DNA of 36,828 nt from Candidatus Poseidoniaceae archaeon (GCA_938075675.1 CALJHE010000030.1:1-36828); one strand, 5' to 3'; counted from the stretch's first letter, positions 25,801 to 34,694 are shown. Numbers and translations: made by a program. Notes: generated by a model from the sequence alone, not told the origin.

Positions 25801-28097
25801 ACCCACACGAAGCACTGCGTGTCAAAATTATTGAAATGCTCGGAAGCGAAGGTCCGCAAACCGGTGATGTTCTCAGCAATCGCTTACCGTTCCCTCGGAA
25901 TATGGTTGATCGAATCCTTTTGGAATTGGAAACCCGAAATGTTCTTTCTGTCGGGTTTTACAAACAGACCGACGATGCAGAATACATTCTCAAAATTGAT
26001 GAACATCGCCTCATAGATGGTTCTGAAGATGTTGTTGAATATCGATGGGTGCAAAACCTCGTGTTGGATAAAACATTCAGGCAATATGAGGATGGTTTCG
26101 CAGCCTTCGATTCACACGTTTTGTTCCAAAAGCAGCAAGAACTCCTGTACCGAGTCAATGATTTCAGGTTCAAAGACTGGCAAGACATGCAATTGGATTC
26201 GGATGTTATCATGGGCCGATTGTTGCACAATCGTATGGGTTACACGACCAAAGAAACCATTCCAATGTTGCTTGGTCTCAAACCTGAACCATGGATTGGC
26301 CCAATGGAAGAAGAACTTCTTCGACGAATACCAATTGGTGAAAACGTAACCCGTCAAGAAATACTGGCTGATTTCCCGAAGGGTGACGAGCACCGTGCTC
26401 TTCAGCGTGACATCAAGTACGCATTGTCAAATCTTGAGCGGCAGATGCTTGTCGTTAAACAATTTGAGGATGTTTCTGGCCGAAGGAGAAGACTTTCTCT
26501 CTTCCACCGTGTTCATGGTGTCTACGACACTATGGATTTTGAGAGTTCATTGGTCGATTTGATTAAACGGATGGGTCCTGTCAAAGGCAGTACGCTTCGT
26601 TTCTATGTCTCTCGTTCGTTTGAAGATCTAACCATTGCACTGATGAATCTCGAGAAGGACCAACGCATCGCTAAAGTCATGGCTTTGGTACCGGACCCTG
26701 AAGCCTTCTACTGCATGCCGGATGAAGTCGAACTCTTGCAACGGCCTCGCAGAGAAGACCGAAAAATGCGAATACTTACGCAATCTGACCCGTATGTTTC
26801 ACGTTTCATTTGGGAAGTACGCAGCGTTCTTGACCGTGGTTGGTATCTTCCGGTCTTCAAGGGCATCGACCCCATCGGCAAAGTGTTGATGTTCAAAGTC
26901 AACGATTACCTTGTCATTAAGGACCTTCATGTTCCAACTGCATACCTCGATGAGTTCTGTTCAGCATTTGAGGTTCTTCTTGAGAACCACGCTGACCAAT
27001 TGGTCGATGTTGCAGTGATGTCCAATTTCAACAGTGAACCAGTGGCTAATTTGGATGAGACCACGCGTTCTGCTCTCGAATCGATTGGTTTCAAAATGGC
27101 TGGAGAACGCATGATTCGTGGAGGAGTTGTTGACCCACAGCCGAGAGAGATTGCAGAAAGAGCTTTGTTCTATCAACATCATTTGCACCAGAAAACACGT
27201 CACGAGCACGAAAGCGCTGCAGTACGGAAAGTGGATGAAATCCGAGACGATTTCGCGCTCCGTGGACGTTGCGAATTGTACCGTGTCGACCTCAAGAGTA
27301 TGGCCAGTGCGAATCGGTTGCATCAAGGTGTGAATCTACGAGGCCATCAAGTATGGTCAACATACGAACATTTCCAAAACCTGCTTGCTATCCGTGGGGA
27401 GCCGCATGAAGAAGAGTTATGGGATATCGTCGAGTTCTTCAGTACCAACTCCGACCCGAATTTGTTCAAGGAACGACATGCACTTACTCAATCCGAGTTT
27501 AGAAAATTGGTTCAACCTCTTATTCGAACGGGTCACATTGTTCAAGACTACCGTGGAGGATTTAGAACGGTCAAATTGGATAAGAATGCAGACCGAGTCG
27601 AACTACGGCGAGAGTATTTACGAAACTTGGTCAAAGAGTATCCAGTCATTACACTCAAACAACTTCTGCGTCTTGCCGGAACTCCATTCAAACCAGAGGA
27701 GATTAAGTCCGTTCTCACTTCCTTTGAGGAAGATGAAACACTCGTCAAAGGCTTCCTCATCGAAGATCTCGACCAAGTATGCTGGGGCCGTAAGAATTTG
27801 CTTGAAGAGGCGAGAGATATCCCTCCAATACGCGACTTTGTCCTTCCACCAAGCGACCCAATTGCTCCCTACTTCGCTGATATTTTGAAGGAACGCTTCG
27901 GTTTCGGGTCAGCATATTTGGTGTTTAAAAACGCTGAACCTATTGCTGCATTCAAAGCAAATACCCGGAACAACATCATTGATATCAAAGATTATGAGGG
28001 CTCTGAAAAGGCTTGGAGAATCGTGAAGGAATTTGCTTGGGAACATCAAATGCCACTTCAAACAGACCTACGTATTGGCGGCAAGCGATTGAAGTGA
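22815..28097 (+). CDS. lhr: Lhr-type SF2 helicase, unusually long
   Basis: A 1760-residue DEAD/H superfamily 2 helicase of the Lhr family, ATP-driven 3'-5' enzymes that unwind DNA and RNA:DNA hybrids in repair. Walker A SPTGSGKTLTA (56-66), DELH box (180-183), motif III SAT (215-217), SSSLEMGIDIGSVD and motif VI QRIGRAGHH (375-383) are intact. The winged-helix and domain-4 regions of the ~870-residue Lhr core follow. About 890 more residues come after, beginning near LSEEQLSKFYLDK. They look like repeated winged-helix/beta segments as in the C-terminal half of E. coli Lhr, and end with VLPPSDPIAPYFADIL, reminiscent of the AlkZ-like fold. The glycosylase link is inference. The ATG at 22815 follows a run of eight A that includes the A of the start. 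Confidence 0.92.
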   Translation: MADIHYLDNPLETEELLELLCPPVRNWFKDKFPDFTDPQKLAIPAIMEQEHLLLCSPTGSGKTLTAFLTIIDQLVRRALDNKLDKRVYCVYISPIKALANDIQRNLIGPLTEISETYLPSRAQEIRVGLRTGDTPQSERQKMLRNPPHILITTPESLAIAITSPRFQPIVSEVEYMIVDELHSLVPTKRGVHLALTLSYLDTLLNRPVQRIGISATMEPLETVAEYLVSSDDRESRGDNTKVCIAKISGSRELDLDILITDPKFSDLSVLKIFDKNVEAIADLIAAHTTTLVFANTRKMTENIVLKLRPYLGDLVAGHHGSMDKKIRLDVEKQLKHGHLRAVVTSSSLEMGIDIGSVDLVLQIGSPGDIATALQRIGRAGHHVGGIPRARFLPSSVDDLIELAALQAAIQTGDMDRLDFPENCLDVVAQFMIGLVIINDIDIDEAYEVIVNAWSYRNFEYDDFIEVLDMLEEERRVWVDWEENLYGKRGYSRMIYYTNIGTIAPDNSYLVFNAEGSILGQLSGSFVSNLRGGDVILLGGSTYRVTNIQGTRVNVASVTGHRPTVPSWSGEARSRSRELSNALLSLIGHCIVALRREQDPRILLRDAYGLSSDVANAIARHLEEHSIDSFQVPDPNRILVEQVISGGHPTYMITTCRGRGFNTALGYFMAGLAESNNISVIELSFDENGLLIRTSEEVDPGQMYQAFRNNDHIEVIERYIVNTQIFAKRFREVSGRSMIIPKRIGAEEISPQQFQQRADALLNKHRTIDDSLLMREAKNEIMFGDIDMKSLQQFLKLCVKGDARIVHNKVTVPSRLGMSLFMSAFEDLMAMKTRAFLVKDIDPAVLQRLLGTRSLATELSEEQLSKFYLDKAPIPENADQLFILMSHGGGLDPSFQNPLYHDKLKDIDLDLIRGWVQELCQAGKITKLEGTGASELDGKWFSTFMAEIHGTLGCLSVNGGKDVDDLRELHTRGLSYRVATKFDGRTPTKWDEKELGDPHEALRVKIIEMLGSEGPQTGDVLSNRLPFPRNMVDRILLELETRNVLSVGFYKQTDDAEYILKIDEHRLIDGSEDVVEYRWVQNLVLDKTFRQYEDGFAAFDSHVLFQKQQELLYRVNDFRFKDWQDMQLDSDVIMGRLLHNRMGYTTKETIPMLLGLKPEPWIGPMEEELLRRIPIGENVTRQEILADFPKGDEHRALQRDIKYALSNLERQMLVVKQFEDVSGRRRRLSLFHRVHGVYDTMDFESSLVDLIKRMGPVKGSTLRFYVSRSFEDLTIALMNLEKDQRIAKVMALVPDPEAFYCMPDEVELLQRPRREDRKMRILTQSDPYVSRFIWEVRSVLDRGWYLPVFKGIDPIGKVLMFKVNDYLVIKDLHVPTAYLDEFCSAFEVLLENHADQLVDVAVMSNFNSEPVANLDETTRSALESIGFKMAGERMIRGGVVDPQPREIAERALFYQHHLHQKTRHEHESAAVRKVDEIRDDFALRGRCELYRVDLKSMASANRLHQGVNLRGHQVWSTYEHFQNLLAIRGEPHEEELWDIVEFFSTNSDPNLFKERHALTQSEFRKLVQPLIRTGHIVQDYRGGFRTVKLDKNADRVELRREYLRNLVKEYPVITLKQLLRLAGTPFKPEEIKSVLTSFEEDETLVKGFLIEDLDQVCWGRKNLLEEARDIPPIRDFVLPPSDPIAPYFADILKERFGFGSAYLVFKNAEPIAAFKANTRNNIIDIKDYEGSEKAWRIVKEFAWEHQMPLQTDLRIGGKRLK

Positions 28098-28155
28098 TGG
28101 AGTAGTTCAATCATTTTACCAATTGGTTGATAAGGTATCGACCAATGTTCTCACC

Positions 28156-31100
28156 ATGAAATCTCGCGCATTGCTCGTCCTGTCCATTTTTATGTTCAGT
28201 TTGATGACACCACTCCTCGGTTCCAGTAGTGCTCAAGGACCTGTAGAAATTGATGTCCTTAGCACTGCAGTTAACCCTGCGAACAATCACACATATCACC
28301 TGCTGAGTGCAAGTTCGTGGGAAGATGCAGCCGATGCAGCCCGTGGCCTTGATGGTTTTTTGACCACGATTGATGACGCAGAGGAAAATCAGTGGTTGTT
28401 CGATACTTTTTCCTCTTTCGATAACCAGTCGCGTCACCTCTGGACGGGTCTTTCAGACGCAAATCAAGATGGTTCATACCGCTGGCATGACGGCTCTCCG
28501 TTCTATTACAACAACTGGGGTGACAGCCAACCATCTGAAGGTGGTGACGAAGATTACGTCCACATCGCTAGCACGAACATGGGTAACATCATGCCAGCCA
28601 CTTGGAACGACTTGGAAAACGACCCTCAATACTTCCCTGTTTACGGCGTTGTGGAAGTCGGAGAAGGTGCAGATTTCTCACTGCGATTTGATGGCGAAAG
28701 CGACCACATAGTCGTACCTCACGACGACAATCTCAACATCTCAAACGGCCTGTACCTGTCTGCGATGGTGTACCCATTCACGACTGAAGGAATCCAGTTC
28801 ATTGCCATGAAAGGTGACTACGGTTGGGGGATGTATCTGAATGACGGTATCCTTGGCTATGCATCTGAATACAGCCTTGCTAAACACCCAATGTCAAACA
28901 TGACGATTGAAGATAACGTTTGGTCGCATGTAGAGGTTGAGTTTGTAGAATCGATTGGTGGTGAGTTTAGAATCAACGGTGAACCTGCAGGCCTCATCTC
29001 TGCCGAAGAATCACTCATCCCACTCGGCGACTTTGGCTCCAACGATTGTTTCACATCTGGCGATGAATGCGATGAACTGTTTATCGGTAGCATGGGTGCA
29101 GGTTGCGATTGTAATTACTTTGAGGGTATGCTTGACAACATCTCCGTCGGAACTTTATCCGAGAATACATCGGAAACTGTCTGGGTAAGCAACTGGTCGT
29201 TTGGTGAAGGGGAAGGGTCTTTCACAATGGACCATGAAAACCGAGAGGGTACTGTTTTCGGTGCTGATTGGGTTATGCCGGATGGGACGATTGTTGCACA
29301 AGCAATCGAACTTGACAACGATATCGACCACTATATTGAATCTGCACAAGCAGGTGACCAACTGTTGTTTTATGGCGATGTTGATGAAATGACCAAAGAA
29401 ATGTACTTCAATATGTTCTCATGGAGTGATTTTGGTAAAGAACCAATCACCATTGATGTCTACATTGCTCACGACCGCATTCCAAGTTCATGGGATCATG
29501 ATGCATACTATCAGGCTGAATTCAGCTACATGTGGGAGAGTTGGAGTTGGCCTGAAGAGGGTAACTGGTGGGTAGTACTCGTTCCTCGAGAAGATGTGGA
29601 AGATGTTACGATCACCTTGACCTGGGTTGTTGCTGACCCGCCGCCAGCCCTTTCTGAAATGACTGAACTCATCAACGGAATTCCAGTGACTGGACAGTCA
29701 ATTGACAGCAATCGCCAAACGCCATTTGAAGATAGAATACTGTACTATTACGTCAATGTAACAGAACCACTTTCGAGTTTGAGTGTCGAAACATATGATG
29801 GAACTGGCAATATCAATTTGGGCCTTTCTTGGATGACCGTTCCTGATCCGTTTGACCAATGGATTGACTTCTTACCCTTTGATTCGAATCTTATCGAAGA
29901 AGGCATCGGTATGGATTCTAAAATGTCATGGAGTAATGGGCAGGGTAACGAGGAAATTGCTACGATTTACGATGTCGAACCCGGCTTGTATTATGCCTCA
30001 GCCTACACTTACCAACGAGCCTTAGATTTCACAATTAAAGCCAGTTTTACCTATGCGCCAGATAACATTGAGCCGGAAGAAGCCATTGAATTGACACCGG
30101 GTGTTGCCTACGGGCCTTTGAGCGGGTACGATGGACTGTACCAATACTTCACCATCGATGTCCCAGTTGATACCGAACGACTCGAAGTTGACCTTTCCGA
30201 AGGATACGGTGAAGCAACGCTGTTCATGAAGTACCTCGAGGCTCCTGACGTCGGTAACTACGACCATCTTTCGGGAAGCCCCGGTGCTGGAGACAAAATT
30301 GGATTTAACGACCCTACCCCTGGCATATGGTACATTTTGGTGTACACGGATGAAATATTTGCAAATACCATGATCACTGCTTCGTTTGAAGATCGATATG
30401 TGTGGAGTTACGATGGAACACCAATCCAATTGTTCAACGGAGAAGAAATTACTGGCATGGATGCACCAGCTGGCGAGGAACTGTATTTCTTCATCGAATT
30501 CGAAAACCCTGCTGAATACCTTGAGGTTACCACGTTTGGAGGCGAAGGCTCACTCTATCTCGAAGGCGAGGGTAACCAACTCTTCATGGATTGGGACGAT
30601 GGCTGGGTGCTTGAAGAAGACAAAGATGATGGTAATACTGGAGGCCGTCAAGGCGGTATGCCCGATATTGGATTCACGACCTCTCCAGTGTTTGAGACCT
30701 CATATGGCGAAGGAACTGACCAGTACATGTTTGTCTCTATGCCAGCAAACGGACGCTTTGACATCACATTGATTGCGACTGAAGATGTGACCGATGTTGG
30801 ATTGGTTGCGAATTGGTTTGAATCCGACATTCCTCCAGTAGATCCAAACCCTGTCGACCCAGTTGACCCAATTGATGCTCAATCGTGCGAAGAATTTGCA
30901 TCTGAAGAATTCAAGTACATCGATGAAAATGAAGATGGAGTCATCTCACAAAGAGAATACCAACGTTCTTTTGATGACACCACCGATTTTGACGAGATTG
31001 ATCTCAACGGTGACGGCGAAATTGAGTACCGTGAGGTTGTTCAAGAAGTCTGCTCGTGCGAGAATGAACTGATGATTGTGTACTCGCAGGTAGAGGTTTT

Positions 31101-31797
31101 CAACGGAGTTTCTGTTGAAGTCATGGAGTCTCAGTCGTATGCGAATACATACAATTTTGAGAAAATGGACGCTGATTCCGACGGTCTTCTCACCTACGAT
31201 GAACTTGACAAGGCTGCGGCGACCTGTGTGACGACTTACGATGCATTCGACGGCGATGGCGACGGAGTCCCTGATGAAAAGGACGCCTTCCCGAACGACC
31301 CAGATGAATCGGTTGACACCGATGGTGACGGAGTTGGAGATAATTCTGATATTGCTCCGAGTGTGGCGAACGATGTCATTTACTCTGCCGGAGCGGTCGT
31401 GTTTTTGATGCTCGTTGGCGTTCTCGCCTTTTTCTTGCGCAGCAGCGGTGGCAGCAACGCGACCAATGAGTGGGACACGCCACAACCAATGTCAGCATTT
31501 GATGAGCGAATGATGGGAGTTGAGGAAAAATCGATTCCATCAATCGAACCATCTGAATACGCTCCAGTTTCAGAACAGCCCAACCTTTTCGAGAGTTATA
31601 CTGCTCCACCGACCGAATCATCGGTTGCGTTCAGTGAGGTGAGCGATTTGTTTTCATCCAACAGTATGCAGTCTGCGCCACCGTCTGAATTGATGGGGAT
31701 GTTGGATGGTGCTGGCAATGAAGTTATCGAATACCCAGCAGGCAGTGGAGTTCGTTGGATTCGAAGCGATGCAATGCAGCCTTGGACTCAGGACTGA
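28156..31797 (+). CDS. Large surface protein: C-type lectin, LamG, PPC-like, EF-hand, TM
   Basis: A 1213-residue secreted, membrane-anchored protein. A signal peptide (1-27) is followed by a C-type-lectin-like domain (about 44-168) with LWTGLSDANQDGSYRWHDG and WGDSQPSEGGDEDYVHI and then WND. A LamG-like beta sandwich follows (about 174-345, FSLRFDGESDHIVVP). Next are several pre-peptidase-C-like sandwiches (for example GLYQYFTIDVP to PGIWYILVYTD). Three EF-hand loops lie at about 918-1018 (DENEDGVISQRE, DLNGDGEIEYRE, DADSDGLLTYDE), then TSP3-like DGDGDGVPDEKD and DTDGDGVGDNSD. The membrane helix is at about 1072-1092, with a tail of about 118 residues inside ending in PWTQD. ATG 28156 is chosen because the signal peptide starts there. 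The architecture suggests calcium-dependent binding of extracellular carbohydrate; the ligand is unknown. It converges on the archaeosortase with a one-base gap. Confidence 0.85.
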   Translation: MKSRALLVLSIFMFSLMTPLLGSSSAQGPVEIDVLSTAVNPANNHTYHLLSASSWEDAADAARGLDGFLTTIDDAEENQWLFDTFSSFDNQSRHLWTGLSDANQDGSYRWHDGSPFYYNNWGDSQPSEGGDEDYVHIASTNMGNIMPATWNDLENDPQYFPVYGVVEVGEGADFSLRFDGESDHIVVPHDDNLNISNGLYLSAMVYPFTTEGIQFIAMKGDYGWGMYLNDGILGYASEYSLAKHPMSNMTIEDNVWSHVEVEFVESIGGEFRINGEPAGLISAEESLIPLGDFGSNDCFTSGDECDELFIGSMGAGCDCNYFEGMLDNISVGTLSENTSETVWVSNWSFGEGEGSFTMDHENREGTVFGADWVMPDGTIVAQAIELDNDIDHYIESAQAGDQLLFYGDVDEMTKEMYFNMFSWSDFGKEPITIDVYIAHDRIPSSWDHDAYYQAEFSYMWESWSWPEEGNWWVVLVPREDVEDVTITLTWVVADPPPALSEMTELINGIPVTGQSIDSNRQTPFEDRILYYYVNVTEPLSSLSVETYDGTGNINLGLSWMTVPDPFDQWIDFLPFDSNLIEEGIGMDSKMSWSNGQGNEEIATIYDVEPGLYYASAYTYQRALDFTIKASFTYAPDNIEPEEAIELTPGVAYGPLSGYDGLYQYFTIDVPVDTERLEVDLSEGYGEATLFMKYLEAPDVGNYDHLSGSPGAGDKIGFNDPTPGIWYILVYTDEIFANTMITASFEDRYVWSYDGTPIQLFNGEEITGMDAPAGEELYFFIEFENPAEYLEVTTFGGEGSLYLEGEGNQLFMDWDDGWVLEEDKDDGNTGGRQGGMPDIGFTTSPVFETSYGEGTDQYMFVSMPANGRFDITLIATEDVTDVGLVANWFESDIPPVDPNPVDPVDPIDAQSCEEFASEEFKYIDENEDGVISQREYQRSFDDTTDFDEIDLNGDGEIEYREVVQEVCSCENELMIVYSQVEVFNGVSVEVMESQSYANTYNFEKMDADSDGLLTYDELDKAAATCVTTYDAFDGDGDGVPDEKDAFPNDPDESVDTDGDGVGDNSDIAPSVANDVIYSAGAVVFLMLVGVLAFFLRSSGGSNATNEWDTPQPMSAFDERMMGVEEKSIPSIEPSEYAPVSEQPNLFESYTAPPTESSVAFSEVSDLFSSNSMQSAPPSELMGMLDGAGNEVIEYPAGSGVRWIRSDAMQPWTQD

Positions 31798-31798
31798 T

Positions 31799-32722
31799 TC
31801 AGTTTTCTGCTTTTTTCTTGGGCTGCAATAATCCGAAAGGCCGCAGCAACCGAACGATGTGCTTGTGCAACTCTGGTAGAATGTCAAACATGATGAGAGC
31901 CATGAGGAACATAGCACCAAGAGAAACAACTCGAGCCGCATAAGCATGGCCAAATTCGAATACAGACATTCCAAGGTACGACCATTCTGTATACGTCATG
32001 TGCATCCAGATTAACCCAGCATTACGGAACAAGTTGAGGATATGAATCACTGGAATGGTCAGCAGAAGCGCTTGACAGCGACGGCGCCAATCAATGTCCA
32101 AAACCGCAATGGCGCCGATGAATATGACCATCGATTGGAGAGCGGTACATGCTAAAACAAAATTTATTCCAATTGCAGTTCCATCACTCAAAAGTAATTC
32201 CGTTTGGAATGGATATTCGCCCACAAACTCACCCATAAACCAGCGATTTCCGTCCCATGCACTCCAAGCCACTTCTCCATTGACCGTGTTCACCGTTGTT
32301 TCTCCGAGGACAACATCTCCTGAGCCCGAAAACCGGAGGAACATCGCAGCTTGACTGGCAACGAACCATATGGCCAGAACATTGAGCCATGGCACATGGG
32401 CGATGAGTAAGTACGGCCCACCGGCATATGCTACGGCACCTCTTGCCCAAAGCAGAGATTTCTTTGTTTGGTCATCGCCAACTCTCCCTTCCCACGCTGC
32501 CATCCCGATACCCATTGGCAAGGCTGCTGTGCAAAATATTGTGAGCACAGCATCATCATGGGCCAAATATTTTGATGCATCGTTAAAGAATGTTAATCCG
32601 ACCATTATCCAGCCCAATTGTGCCAATCGTATCCCATCATTTTTTCGATTATGCCACGAAATGGCAAGGGAAATCATACCCACTGCTCCAATGAGAGAAC
32701 CAACCTCAGCATTGAACAGCAT
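31799..32722 (-). CDS. artA: Archaeosortase (ArtA-like transpeptidase)
   Basis: A 307-residue multi-pass membrane protein of the exosortase/archaeosortase superfamily. These proteases-transpeptidases cut a C-terminal sorting signal and are thought to pass the surface protein to a lipid. The catalytic trio is clear: Cys192 in LACTALQSMVIF, Arg233 in LLTIPVIHILNLFRNAGLIW and His259 in FEFGHAYAARVVS, each in its usual hydrophobic setting. ACTALQSM and NLFRNA match the archaeosortase A pattern well. ATG 32722 is preferred over GTG 32779. No PGF-CTERM-like target was found in this window; the nearby surface proteins keep long tails after their membrane helix. It is divergent from the GmhB-like phosphatase. 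Confidence 0.82.
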   Translation of the reverse strand: MLFNAEVGSLIGAVGMISLAISWHNRKNDGIRLAQLGWIMVGLTFFNDASKYLAHDDAVLTIFCTAALPMGIGMAAWEGRVGDDQTKKSLLWARGAVAYAGGPYLLIAHVPWLNVLAIWFVASQAAMFLRFSGSGDVVLGETTVNTVNGEVAWSAWDGNRWFMGEFVGEYPFQTELLLSDGTAIGINFVLACTALQSMVIFIGAIAVLDIDWRRRCQALLLTIPVIHILNLFRNAGLIWMHMTYTEWSYLGMSVFEFGHAYAARVVSLGAMFLMALIMFDILPELHKHIVRLLRPFGLLQPKKKAEN

Positions 32723-32805
32723 GTTGACTTCCAAGAGATGATTCCATTTCAACACTGTTATGGTTCGATGCAAAATCACTTCACCTTCGACCGTTTGGGT
32801 GTGTT

Positions 32806-33474
32806 ATGCGAGGGTTTGTGGTACAGCATACACCAGCCCCCATGCCGGCAAATGCTCCAGAGCATGGAGGAATTGCCTTTCTTGATCGTGATGGGGTACT
32901 GAACATTGGTAGCCCGAATTACATCAACACTCCTCAAGAGTTTGTAGCGTTGAACAATGCTGCAAAATCCGTAGGTGAATTACGAAGAGCCGGTTTTCGT
33001 GTATGCGTTGTGACCAACCAATCGGCTATCGTGAGAGGCTTGTGGGACAGCATTCGACTTCATGAAATTCATAACCACATGCGTGAAGAGTTCCTTGGCA
33101 TCGATGAAGACGCTCATTTTGATGCGATTCTGGCCTGTCCTCACCGACATCGAGACCGTTGCAAATGTCGAAAACCGATGCCGGGTATGCTGAGGTTTGG
33201 AGATCGAATATTACGGCAGTCTTCGGAATACCCTCTTGGAGAATCCGAAGGGGTTCTGGAGCATGACGATAGCAAAGTAGATTGGTGGGGTAAGAAGCCA
33301 AGTCCGAGCAATCCGGCTGACTGCATGGTTGGTGATCGAAACAGTGACATGGGTGCTGGATGGGCATCGGGATTGCGACTCTTCCAAGTCGCTGCCGATG
33401 TAGGTATAGCGTCCAAAATCTCCCGAATACTTGACCTGTCGGACGAGGGTGATTCGTTCAATCCAGTGAGGTGA
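32806..33474 (+). CDS. HAD-family GmhB-like sugar/histidinol phosphatase
   Basis: A 222-residue HAD-IIIA hydrolase with FLDRDGVLN (nucleophile Asp27, acid Asp29), TNQS (70-73), Lys123 in CRKPMPGM and GDRNSDM (Asp177, Asp181). A zinc site CPHRHRDRCKC gives Cys111, His113, Cys119 and Cys121, as in D-glycero-D-manno-heptose-1,7-bisphosphate 7-phosphatase (GmhB) and histidinol-phosphatase of the HisB-N type. A longer insert, about 45 residues, separates the zinc site from the last motif. The substrate is a phosphorylated sugar or histidinol-P; no heptose or his genes lie nearby. Its stop is four bases before tiaS, so the two are likely co-transcribed. ATG 32806 is used; ATG 32842 is possible. Confidence 0.85.
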   Translation: MRGFVVQHTPAPMPANAPEHGGIAFLDRDGVLNIGSPNYINTPQEFVALNNAAKSVGELRRAGFRVCVVTNQSAIVRGLWDSIRLHEIHNHMREEFLGIDEDAHFDAILACPHRHRDRCKCRKPMPGMLRFGDRILRQSSEYPLGESEGVLEHDDSKVDWWGKKPSPSNPADCMVGDRNSDMGAGWASGLRLFQVAADVGIASKISRILDLSDEGDSFNPVR

Positions 33475-33478
33475 CGGA

Positions 33479-34678
33479 ATGGGTTGGCTCGGATTAGACG
33501 ATACCGATAGTTTGGAACAAGGTTGTACGACCTATACATTCCATCAACTTCTCGAAGGCCTGCCCTCGTCCGTTCAAGTTCAAACTCCGCGACTTGTACG
33601 ATTGTGGCCTTTTGCCCAACAACGCACACGAGGAAACGCCGCAGTGGCCGTCGAATTGATTACCGATGATGAGCCTCAACTTCTCGAGTACTTGGAGAAT
33701 TTTTGGAGCATGAACATCTCTGATTTGGCTGGCCGAGTGTCAAAATCAGAGCACGATGATAGAGCACAGCATCCATCTGACCCAGGAATGGTATGGTTTT
33801 CTTCTCAACGCCCCGATGATTCGTTTTATTTGGATTCAGTCCGCCGTGAAGTCAATCTTAGTGATGTTCCACCAGCATCGTATTCTTGGGGTGGAATGGG
33901 GCGAATTGGGGCTACTGCAGCAGTGTCTTGGCGTGAAAGAAATCCAACATGGGAAGCAATTGTTTGGCGCACTCAAGAGCGGCACGGTCAAAATCAACGA
34001 CGAGTTTGCGAATCGACGTTGAAACAAATCGACGCTCTTCCTTCGACTTTCCTTTCACGTGACCCACGAAGAGGTACAACCCTCATTGCTCCTCGCGGAC
34101 CCTGCCCAGTTCTTTTCGGCGTGCGTGCTCGAGACGCTGAAACGGCAAAGTTTGCCGGCTCTGCACTTCGAGATGCAGAGGAAACTGAAGAAAGTATTGC
34201 GATGCGTGTCTTTGTTACCAATCAGGCAACTGATGACCACCTTGGTGAACCTATTCAAACGACTGTTCTCTCAACTTCGGTCCTCGGAAGGGGTAGTACA
34301 TGCATTACCACTGAACACGGAAGTTGGATGGCATTTGGGGAATCGGGTCCAGTGAAATTGTTGGCACAATGGTTGGAAGCAGGTGATGTGATTCTTGGTA
34401 ACGGTCTTTTTCCAGAAACAGGAGTTATGCACCTCGAGAAACTACGCCTCATCGCAGCAGTTCCGTTGCATGAACGCCCGATGTGCCTTGACTGCAATGT
34501 GCGAATGAAGTCCATGGGTTCTGGACAAGGATGCAGATGCCCGAAGTGCCGTGTTCGTACGGATGATAAGTGGATTGAACTGCCGAGAATCCCGCCGTAT
34601 CCATCTTGGGTTCAGCCACCTTTGGATGCTCGCCGCCATTTGGCGAAACCAGTTGAATGGGACAACGATACGAACTAG
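33479..34678 (+). CDS. tiaS: tRNA(Ile2) 2-agmatinylcytidine synthetase TiaS
   Basis: A 399-residue archaeal enzyme that converts C34 of the CAU-anticodon tRNA-Ile to agmatidine using ATP and agmatine, so it reads AUA codons. The N-terminus GLDDTDSLEQGCTTY is the TiaS signature. RTRGNAAVAVEL, PASYSWGGMGRIGATAA and an OB-type region around HLGEPIQTTVLSTS follow. The C-terminal zinc ribbon has CLDC and, after a Gly/Ser turn, CRCPKC. The gene is expected to be essential in archaea that lack a bacterial-type TilS route. It overlaps nothing and starts four bases after the GmhB-like gene. Confidence 0.93.
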   Translation: MGWLGLDDTDSLEQGCTTYTFHQLLEGLPSSVQVQTPRLVRLWPFAQQRTRGNAAVAVELITDDEPQLLEYLENFWSMNISDLAGRVSKSEHDDRAQHPSDPGMVWFSSQRPDDSFYLDSVRREVNLSDVPPASYSWGGMGRIGATAAVSWRERNPTWEAIVWRTQERHGQNQRRVCESTLKQIDALPSTFLSRDPRRGTTLIAPRGPCPVLFGVRARDAETAKFAGSALRDAEETEESIAMRVFVTNQATDDHLGEPIQTTVLSTSVLGRGSTCITTEHGSWMAFGESGPVKLLAQWLEAGDVILGNGLFPETGVMHLEKLRLIAAVPLHERPMCLDCNVRMKSMGSGQGCRCPKCRVRTDDKWIELPRIPPYPSWVQPPLDARRHLAKPVEWDNDTN

Positions 34679-34694
34679 GCTTCGATTTGGGAAA

